Shown in pieces: positions 14,513-20,832 of a DNA stretch of 31,789 nucleotides. Location: contig DIDF01000094.1 in the NCBI GenBank assembly GCA_002418005.1, positions 1-31,789 on the forward strand. Reading direction: 5' to 3'. The notes under the pieces were generated by a model. That model was not told the origin of the DNA and did no database searches. It saw only the letters and a program-made list of their open reading frames with translations. Positions within the stretch are counted from its first letter, which is position 1. Each line of letters begins with the position of its first letter. The position numbers were made by a program, and so were the translations under genes. The DNA comes from Lactobacillaceae bacterium UBA5807. GTDB taxonomy: Bacteria > Bacillota > Bacilli > Lactobacillales > Lactobacillaceae.

Positions 14513-15877
14513 GTGCTTGATAAAGATTCAATTTGGGCTCAAGTCAGAGAAGAATTTCGAAAAAACACGCCCGCACTAAATTTCAAAACTTGGATTGAGC
14601 CTGCCAAACCCGTTAGTTATGATGGAACTACACTAACACTTGCCTTACCTTCACCACTACATAAGGATTATTGGGAACAAAAACTGGTTTCAAATTTTTT
14701 AACTTATTCATATATAGTTACAAAGGGAAATGTGGAACCTAAGCTAATTTTGCAATCCGATTTAAAAAATAAGGATGATCTTGATACACGTCAGGTAGAA
14801 AGTCCAGAAAAAACGGACCAACAGACTGATGAAAAATCCAGTTTTTCATTCAGTAAAGAAAATCAATTAAATCCTAATTACACATTTGATAAATTCATTA
14901 TTGGTAAAGGAAATCAAATGGCTCACGCTGCTGCTTTAATAGTTTCTGAAGAACCCGGGAAGCTTTATAATCCACTATTCTTATATGGTGGTGTCGGCTT
15001 AGGTAAAACTCATCTTATGCAGGCCATTGGAAATAAACGGTTGGCTGACCATCCAGAAACCAGAGTTAAGTACGTCACCAGTGAAGCTTTTACTAATGAC
15101 TTAATTAACGCGATTCAAACAAATAAAACCGAAGAATTCCGTCGCGAATATCGAGATGTGGACTTGTTAATGGTCGATGATATTCAGTTCTTTGCAAATA
15201 AAGAAGGTACTCAAGAGGAATTCTTCCATACTTTTAACGATCTTTACAATAATGACAAGCAAATTATCTTAACTTCTGATCGCCTAGCCCAAGAAATTCC
15301 AAAACTTCAGGACCGCTTGGTTTCCAGATTTGCTTGGGGACTATCAGTAGACATTACACGACCGGATCTAGAAACTAGAATCGCCATTTTGAAAAACAAA
15401 GCCCAATTAGATGACTTGGTAATTCCAAATGATGCCCTAAGTTACATTGCCAGTCAAATTGACACTAATGTCCGAGAACTCGAAGGCGCTTTATCTAGAG
15501 TCCAGGCTTATTCCAGGTTAAAGAATGCACCAATTACCACCGACTTAGTATATGAAGCTCTTAAGGGATTAAAACTTTCAAGCAATCATCATGAATTATC
15601 CATAATAGATATTCAAAATAAAGTTGCCGATTTCTTCCACGTTTCAGTTTCAGATATTAAAGGCAAGAAGAGAATGAAATCCATTGTGATGCCAAGACAA
15701 ATTGCAATGTATCTTGCAAGAGAGATGACCAACAGTTCACTGCCAAAGATTGGCAAAGAATTTGGTGGTAAAGATCACACAACAGTTATCCATGCTTGTG
15801 ACAAAATTTCCGATATGCTTAAAAATGATGTTGATTTACGTCAAGAAATTACAGACCTCAAAAGATCGCTTGGATAA
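14513..15877 (+). CDS. dnaA: chromosomal replication initiator protein DnaA
   Basis: AAA+ ATPase that binds DnaA boxes and opens the origin. The 454-residue protein has domain I (about 1-85), a charged linker (86-118), the AAA+ domain with Walker A GGVGLGKTH (159-167) and Walker B LLMVDDIQF (218-226), and the DNA-binding domain IV with GGKDHTTVIHACDKI near the C-terminus. The start is GTG at 14513, preceded by a G-rich RBS AAGGGGGGAT. Its own promoter carries a DnaA-box-like site, and its terminator contains two more boxes. Confidence 0.97.
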   Translation: MLDKDSIWAQVREEFRKNTPALNFKTWIEPAKPVSYDGTTLTLALPSPLHKDYWEQKLVSNFLTYSYIVTKGNVEPKLILQSDLKNKDDLDTRQVESPEKTDQQTDEKSSFSFSKENQLNPNYTFDKFIIGKGNQMAHAAALIVSEEPGKLYNPLFLYGGVGLGKTHLMQAIGNKRLADHPETRVKYVTSEAFTNDLINAIQTNKTEEFRREYRDVDLLMVDDIQFFANKEGTQEEFFHTFNDLYNNDKQIILTSDRLAQEIPKLQDRLVSRFAWGLSVDITRPDLETRIAILKNKAQLDDLVIPNDALSYIASQIDTNVRELEGALSRVQAYSRLKNAPITTDLVYEALKGLKLSSNHHELSIIDIQNKVADFFHVSVSDIKGKKRMKSIVMPRQIAMYLAREMTNSSLPKIGKEFGGKDHTTVIHACDKISDMLKNDVDLRQEITDLKRSLG

Positions 15878-15879
15878 AA

Positions 15880-15888
15880 TGGTATAAT
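15880..15888 (+). promoter_or_regulatory. possible dnaN promoter (extended -10) at the end of dnaA
   Basis: TGGTATAAT is a perfect extended -10 box directly after the dnaA stop codon. A transcript from here would start within the left arm of the dnaA terminator, spoiling that hairpin, and could read into dnaN. No -35 box is evident. Confidence 0.4.
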
Positions 15889-15889
15889 T

Positions 15890-15955
15890 GCCTGTGGATA
15901 AAGACCGAAGAAGTGTCTTAGTTATTAACAACTTTATTCACAGGCTTTTTTCTTT
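15890..15955 (+). terminator. dnaA terminator whose arms contain two inverted DnaA boxes
   Basis: GCCTGTGGATAAAG (15890-15903) pairs over 14 bases (one G-U) with CTTTATTCACAGGC (15932-15945), followed by TTTTTTCTTT. The left arm includes the DnaA box TGTGGATAA (15893-15901) and the right arm TTATTCACA (15934-15942, one mismatch). One sequence thus serves as RNA terminator and as paired DnaA binding sites. Confidence 0.8.
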
Positions 15956-15976
15956 GCCCGCGAATAATTTAAATAG

Positions 15977-16040
15977 TTATCCACAGAATCCACAAGACCT
16001 ACTACTTCTTCTATTTTTTTATTAATTAAATATATTTACT
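15977..16040 (+). other. oriC, downstream part: DnaA boxes, DnaA-trio-like repeats and unwinding element
   Basis: A perfect box TTATCCACA (15977-15985) and a weaker GAATCCACA (15986-15994) are followed by the triplets CTA-CTA-CTT-CTT-CTA (15999-16013) and a pure AT tract (16014-16034). This is the same order as the B. subtilis basal unwinding system, in which DnaA spreads from the boxes onto single-stranded trios and melts the adjacent AT stretch. Strand opening therefore most likely occurs here, just upstream of dnaN. Confidence 0.85.
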
Positions 16041-16068
16041 TACAACTCTCTGGGAGGTCATCAGTTCC

Positions 16069-17208
16069 ATGAAATTTTCTATTAGTAAGCAAGCATTTAT
16101 TGACGGACTAAATTTAGTTACTAGGGCAATTTCAACTAAAACTACTATTCCAATTCTTACAGGGTTAAAGTTAGACGTCTTACAAAACAAAGTGATTTTA
16201 ACTGGTAGCGATGCAGACATTTCAATTGAAACAACAATCAAAGCTGATGATCCAGACAACATGTTAGCTGTTGAGTCAGAAGGCGCAATTGTTTTACCGG
16301 CTAGATTCTTCTCAGACATTGTCAAAAAACTTCCTGAAAAAACACTGACAATCCAGACCAGTGAGAACTTTCAAACCGAAATTACCTCCGGCCAGTCATC
16401 ATTTACCATTAATGGTTTAGATGCCAATAACTATCCTCATTTACCAGAAGTCCAAACAAATACTTCAATCAATTTGGCAGCTGATCTATTTAAGCAAATC
16501 ATTTCTCAAACTGTTATTGCAGTTTCTAACCAGGAAAGTCGACCAATTTTAACTGGAGTTCATTTCGTAATTTCTGGAAATAATTTATTAGCAGTTGCAA
16601 CGGATAGTCATCGACTTAGTCAACGAAACGTAACCCTTCCTGATGCAGTGGCTTCAGACTACGATTTTGTAATCCCAGGAAAAAGTCTATCTGAACTTTC
16701 AAAAATGATCGATGATGATCAAGAATCCGTCTCACTTTCTGTTACTCAAAATCAGGCACTATTTGTTGTGGGTGATACTTTATTTTATTCCCGTCTTCTT
16801 GAAGGAAAATATCCTGATACCTCACGGTTGATCCCCCAAGAACATGACATTGAGCTGACCTTTGATTCTTCCGACTTATTAGCCTCCATCGAACGAGCCT
16901 CATTACTTTCTCATGAGTCTAGAAACAACGTTATCAAATTAACAATTAAGTCAGCAGAGAAAAAAGCCACAATTTTTGGGAATTCTCCTGATGTCGGGAA
17001 TGTGGAAGAAGACCTTGCCCCAAGTAAAATTGAAGGAAATGACTTGGAAATTTCCTTTAATCCTGACTATATGAAAGATGCTTTAAGGTCTTTTGGCCAA
17101 ACAACGATCAAAGTTGATTTCACAACTGCGTTAAGACCATTTACTCTAATGCCTACTGAAAACAGTGATAGTTTTATCCAATTAATTACACCAATTAGAA
17201 CTTTTTAG
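16069..17208 (+). CDS. dnaN: DNA polymerase III sliding clamp, beta subunit
   Basis: Ring-shaped processivity factor for replicative polymerase. The 379-residue length and three-domain composition are normal; MKFSISKQAFIDGLNLVTRAIS, the central ESRPILTGVHF and the C-terminal PIRTF (family: L-M-P-x-R) are family landmarks. GGGAGG at 16051-16056 lies 12 bases before the ATG, a rather wide spacing. The gene follows dnaA across the origin opening site and ends at a very stable terminator, so it is not co-transcribed with yaaA-recF. Confidence 0.97.
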   Translation: MKFSISKQAFIDGLNLVTRAISTKTTIPILTGLKLDVLQNKVILTGSDADISIETTIKADDPDNMLAVESEGAIVLPARFFSDIVKKLPEKTLTIQTSENFQTEITSGQSSFTINGLDANNYPHLPEVQTNTSINLAADLFKQIISQTVIAVSNQESRPILTGVHFVISGNNLLAVATDSHRLSQRNVTLPDAVASDYDFVIPGKSLSELSKMIDDDQESVSLSVTQNQALFVVGDTLFYSRLLEGKYPDTSRLIPQEHDIELTFDSSDLLASIERASLLSHESRNNVIKLTIKSAEKKATIFGNSPDVGNVEEDLAPSKIEGNDLEISFNPDYMKDALRSFGQTTIKVDFTTALRPFTLMPTENSDSFIQLITPIRTF

Positions 17209-17232
17209 AAAATTTCAGAAATTAATTATTAG

Positions 17233-17273
17233 GAGTACTAGTTAAGATAATTCTTAATTAGTGCTCTTTTTTT
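17233..17273 (+). terminator. dnaN terminator
   Basis: A 15-bp stem, 17233-17247 with 17252-17266 (two G-U pairs), a TAAT loop and seven T. It is among the strongest terminators in the window. Confidence 0.92.
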
Positions 17274-17285
17274 GTTCAAAAATAA

Positions 17286-17328
17286 AAATCAAAGGATAGG
17301 CCGTTTATTTGCGCTTATTTTTTGATTT
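17286..17328 (+). repeat. long hairpin of unknown role in the dnaN-yaaA gap
   Basis: 17286-17301 can pair over 16 bases with 17313-17328, with an 11-base loop. The stem has three G-U pairs, all on the plus-strand RNA; the minus-strand RNA would have mismatches instead. It stands after the dnaN terminator and 100 bases before the yaaA promoter, without a following T run long enough to be a clear terminator. Nothing else was recognised in 17274-17430. Confidence 0.4.
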
Positions 17329-17430
17329 GAGAATTTTTAAGCAAAACAAGTCAAAAAAGACGTTTTTAATTAAATTGGCTGAGAGGGCCTGATATTGCCT
17401 CAAAAGGTATACTTTTATGTAAAAAAAGCG

Positions 17431-17436
17431 TATAAT
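17431..17436 (+). promoter_or_regulatory. candidate yaaA-recF promoter -10 box
   Basis: Perfect TATAAT 26 bases before the chosen yaaA start. The -35 position (TATACT at 17408-17413) is poor. Confidence 0.45.
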
Positions 17437-17462
17437 TATACCTGTTAAAGGTGGGTGAAATT

Positions 17463-17690
17463 GTGAAAAAAGAGACTTTCATTAATGGGCCTTACATAAC
17501 TTTAGGACAGCTACTAAAAGAAGAATCTGTTGTTTCTAGTGGCGGTCAGGCCAAATGGTATTTACGAGAAAATTCGGTAAGTGTTAATGATCAGCCTGAT
17601 GATCGGCGTGGAAAGAAACTTTATCCAGGAGATAGTGTTTCGGTTCCGGACGTTGGTGAGTTTGTTATTCGTTCAAAGCAGGATAATTGA
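17463..17690 (+). CDS. yaaA: S4 domain protein YaaA
   Basis: Small RNA-binding S4-fold protein (75 residues from this start) found between dnaN and recF in Firmicutes; linked to ribosome assembly in Bacillus, with no known catalytic role. The S4 motif is seen in ITLGQLLKEESVVSSGGQAK and VNDQPDDRRGKKLYPGD. An in-frame GTG at 17451 forms part of AAAGGTGGGT, which is the better Shine-Dalgarno sequence, so the GTG at 17463 is preferred. Its stop TGA overlaps the recF ATG by one base, implying coupled translation. Confidence 0.88.
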   Translation: MKKETFINGPYITLGQLLKEESVVSSGGQAKWYLRENSVSVNDQPDDRRGKKLYPGDSVSVPDVGEFVIRSKQDN

Positions 17691-18805
17691 TGAGAATACA
17701 AAGAATGGAACTTCATAATTTTCGTAATTATGAACTTCAAGTTCTGGATTTTTCTGATGGAATAAATGTTTTAATCGGCGGTAACGCTCAAGGTAAGACT
17801 AACTTACTGGAGGCAATTTATGTCTTGGCTTTAGCCAGAAGTCATCGAACTTCAAACGAAAAAGAATTAATTAAATGGGGTCAACAAACTGCCCAGATTA
17901 GAGCGAGAGTGGTTAAAAAAGTCGGCAGTGTTCCTTTGGAATTGGATTTAGGTCAAAAGGGCAAGAAAGCTAGAATTAATCATCTGGAGCAAGCAAAACT
18001 TTCAAGTTATATTGGCAATTTAAACGTAATTTTATTTGCCCCTGAAGATCTTTCGATTGTAAAGGGTTCTCCTCAAGTCAGGAGACGGTTTATGGATATG
18101 GAGTTTGGTCAAATGAGTAACCGTTATTTGACTAATTTGACTCAGTACCGAAAGATTCTCAAGCAAAGAAATCGCTATTTGAGAAACTTACATAATCATG
18201 TGAGTAAAGATAAGGTTTATTTAGATGTTTTATCTGATCAGTTATCTGCTTATGGAGCAGAGGTCATTTTTGAAAGAGTTAGTCTGTTAAAGAAACTTGA
18301 AGGTTTTGCCCAAAAGGTTCATAAAGAAATATCTCAAGGAAAAGAAGAATTAGAGTTTCAGTACAAATCAAGTGTTCCAAAAGATCGTTTTAAATCAGTA
18401 GATGTTATTTATCAAAATTTAAGACAGCAATACGCTTCGATTCAAGAAAAAGAGATTTTAAGGTCTACTAGTTTGCTTGGACCCCATCGTGATGATCTAA
18501 AATTTGTTATAAATAAAAAAGAAGTTGCTTCTTTTGGATCTCAAGGGCAGCAACGTACTACAGCACTTTCAATGAAATTGGCAGAAATTGATCTTATGAA
18601 AGAACAGACAGGAGAGTATCCGGTTCTTTTATTGGATGACGTTTTGTCTGAATTAGATAGCTATCGACAAACCCACCTGTTATTAGCTATTCAAAATAAG
18701 GTTCAGACATTTATCACAACTACCAGTTTGAGTGATGTCCAACAAGAATTATTGAAAAACCCTAAGATTTTTAGAATTGATAACGGTAAAGTTAGCGTGG
18801 AATAG
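17690..18805 (+). CDS. recF: DNA replication and repair protein RecF
   Basis: SMC-like ATPase that with RecO and RecR loads RecA on gapped DNA. The 371-residue protein has Walker A GGNAQGKTNLLEA starting at residue 30, the signature region FGSQGQQRTTALS and Walker B VLLLDDVLSELD near 320. The ATG at 17690 overlaps the yaaA stop (TGATG), with AGGA just upstream; a TTG one codon earlier is less likely. gyrB follows after 16 bases, so yaaA-recF-gyrB likely form one operon. Confidence 0.95.
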   Translation: MRIQRMELHNFRNYELQVLDFSDGINVLIGGNAQGKTNLLEAIYVLALARSHRTSNEKELIKWGQQTAQIRARVVKKVGSVPLELDLGQKGKKARINHLEQAKLSSYIGNLNVILFAPEDLSIVKGSPQVRRRFMDMEFGQMSNRYLTNLTQYRKILKQRNRYLRNLHNHVSKDKVYLDVLSDQLSAYGAEVIFERVSLLKKLEGFAQKVHKEISQGKEELEFQYKSSVPKDRFKSVDVIYQNLRQQYASIQEKEILRSTSLLGPHRDDLKFVINKKEVASFGSQGQQRTTALSMKLAEIDLMKEQTGEYPVLLLDDVLSELDSYRQTHLLLAIQNKVQTFITTTSLSDVQQELLKNPKIFRIDNGKVSVE

Positions 18806-18821
18806 TATTAGGAGGAACAAA

Positions 18822-20765
18822 ATGGCTGATAAGAAAGAAACAAAAGCAGAATTGGCTAAGGAATATAATGCTAGTCAAATTCAGGTTTTGGAAGGCCTTG
18901 AAGCTGTTAGAAAACGACCTGGAATGTACATCGGGACAACCAGTTCTCAAGGGCTTCATCATCTAGTTTGGGAAATTGTTGATAACGGAATTGATGAAGC
19001 CTTGGCTGGTTTTGCTACGAAAATTACCGTTACCGTTGAGAAGGATAATAGTGTAACGGTGACTGATGATGGTCGTGGTATTCCAGTCGATATTCAAAAG
19101 AAGACAGGAAAGCCTGCTTTGGAAACTGTTTATACTATTCTTCACGCCGGCGGAAAGTTTGGCGGTGGCGGGTATAAAGTATCCGGCGGACTTCATGGTG
19201 TTGGTGCTTCAGTTGTTAACGCTTTGTCTAAAGAACTTGATGTTACCGTAACTCGTGGTGGAAAACAGTATTACATGGACTTTACTACTGGCCATGTTGT
19301 AACCAAAATGAAGGTTATTGGAACTGCTCCCCAAGATGCTCATGGAACTAAGGTTCATTTCTTACCGGACCCAGATATTTTCCGTGAAACAACAACTTTT
19401 GATATTAAAGTTTTGGATAAACGGTTAAGAGAACTTGCTTTCTTGAATAAAGGATTAAGGATTGTCGTTCGTGATTTAAGACCTGCAAAGCCAACTGAAA
19501 GTGATTATAAATACGAAGGCGGTATTAAACATTATGTAGAGTACTTGGATAAAAACAAGGAAACTATGTTTAAGGAACCAATTTATGTTGAAGGAGTAAT
19601 GCAGGGCATTACGGTTGAAGTTGCCATTCAATATACTAATGATTATCGTAGTGATCTTTTAACTTTTACAAACAATATTCATACGTATGAAGGTGGAACT
19701 CACGAAGAAGGATTTAAGCGAGCTCTTACCAGGGTTGTTAATGATTATGCTAGAAAAAATAACATGATCAAAGATAATGAACCTAATTTGTCTGGGGATG
19801 ATGTTCGTGAAGGAACTACTGCCGTTGTTAGTATCAAGCATCCTGATCCTCAATTTGAAGGTCAGACCAAGACTAAATTAGGTAACTCTGATGCTAGAAC
19901 AGTTACTGATCGGATTTTTGCTGATCATTTTTCTAAATTTTTAATGGAACATCCAAGCGAGGCTCGCCAAATTGTTGATCGAGGTTTGCTTGCATCTAAA
20001 GCTAGGTCAGCTGCTAAACGTGCGCGTGAAGTTACTCGAAAAAAGAGTGGCCTTGAAATTAGCAATTTACCTGGAAAATTAGCCGACAATACTAGCAAAG
20101 ATCCGGCAATTTCCGAATTATTTATCGTCGAAGGTGATTCTGCCGGCGGTTCTGCAAAACAAGGGCGTTCGCGTTTGACTCAAGCAATTTTGCCAATTCG
20201 TGGCAAGATATTAAACGTTGAAAAAGCAAGTATGGATAAAATTTTAGCCAACGAAGAAATTCGTTCCTTGTTCACGGCTATGGGTACTGGCTTTGGGGAT
20301 GATTTTGATATTTCCAAAGTTAATTATCATAAGTTAATCATTATGACTGATGCCGATGTTGATGGTGCTCACATTCAGACCTTGTTGTTAACGTTGATTT
20401 ATCGATATATGAGACCGTTAATTGATGCCGGGTACGTTTATGTTGCCCAGCCACCTTTGTATCAGGTTCGTCAGGGTAAGATGCAGCGATACATTGATAC
20501 TGATGAAGAACTTAATGACTTTTTAGGCCAATTACCGCCAACCCCTAAACCTGTTATTCAGCGTTACAAAGGACTTGGTGAAATGGATGCTTCTCAACTT
20601 TGGGATACAACTATGAATCCTGAAAATCGAAGATTGCTTAGAGTAGAGTCTTCTGATGCCAAAGAAGCCGATAGAGTATTTTCAATGTTAATGGGCGATA
20701 AGGTTGCTCCTCGTCGTGAATTTATTGAAGATAACGCCAAATTTGTCGAGAATTTGGATGTTTAA
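18822..20765 (+). CDS. gyrB: DNA gyrase subunit B
   Basis: ATPase subunit of the A2B2 gyrase that introduces negative supercoils. From the ATG at 18822 (RBS GGAGGA at 18811-18816) it has 647 residues. The GHKL ATP site is visible in EIVDNGIDEALAG (51-63), DDGRGIP (82-88) and GGLHGVGAS (122-130). The TOPRIM motifs VEGDSAGGSAKQGR (near 436) and DADVDGAHI (near 509) hold the metal-binding residues. The frame is open upstream into recF, but the RBS and homology fix the start. The C-terminal KFVENLDV is typical of Gram-positive GyrB. Confidence 0.97.
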   Translation: MADKKETKAELAKEYNASQIQVLEGLEAVRKRPGMYIGTTSSQGLHHLVWEIVDNGIDEALAGFATKITVTVEKDNSVTVTDDGRGIPVDIQKKTGKPALETVYTILHAGGKFGGGGYKVSGGLHGVGASVVNALSKELDVTVTRGGKQYYMDFTTGHVVTKMKVIGTAPQDAHGTKVHFLPDPDIFRETTTFDIKVLDKRLRELAFLNKGLRIVVRDLRPAKPTESDYKYEGGIKHYVEYLDKNKETMFKEPIYVEGVMQGITVEVAIQYTNDYRSDLLTFTNNIHTYEGGTHEEGFKRALTRVVNDYARKNNMIKDNEPNLSGDDVREGTTAVVSIKHPDPQFEGQTKTKLGNSDARTVTDRIFADHFSKFLMEHPSEARQIVDRGLLASKARSAAKRAREVTRKKSGLEISNLPGKLADNTSKDPAISELFIVEGDSAGGSAKQGRSRLTQAILPIRGKILNVEKASMDKILANEEIRSLFTAMGTGFGDDFDISKVNYHKLIIMTDADVDGAHIQTLLLTLIYRYMRPLIDAGYVYVAQPPLYQVRQGKMQRYIDTDEELNDFLGQLPPTPKPVIQRYKGLGEMDASQLWDTTMNPENRRLLRVESSDAKEADRVFSMLMGDKVAPRREFIEDNAKFVENLDV

Positions 20766-20781
20766 AAAATTAGCTTTTTAA

Positions 20782-20797
20782 AGTTTCACATGAAACA
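20782..20797 (+). other. parS-like site between gyrB and gyrA
   Basis: AGTTTCACATGAAACA, two bases off the parS consensus, with the same CA centre as the other sites. It lies between two essential genes about 5 kb from the origin opening site. Confidence 0.65.
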
Positions 20798-20832
20798 TTG
20801 TTATCAAATGTACAAGAATGGAGGATACAAGG

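Noticed and set aside
17373..17410. Resemblance to a TPP riboswitch (CTGAGA and CCTGATA)
   Set aside because: The two words are almost adjacent, the other conserved helices are missing, and the downstream genes yaaA-recF have no link to thiamine.
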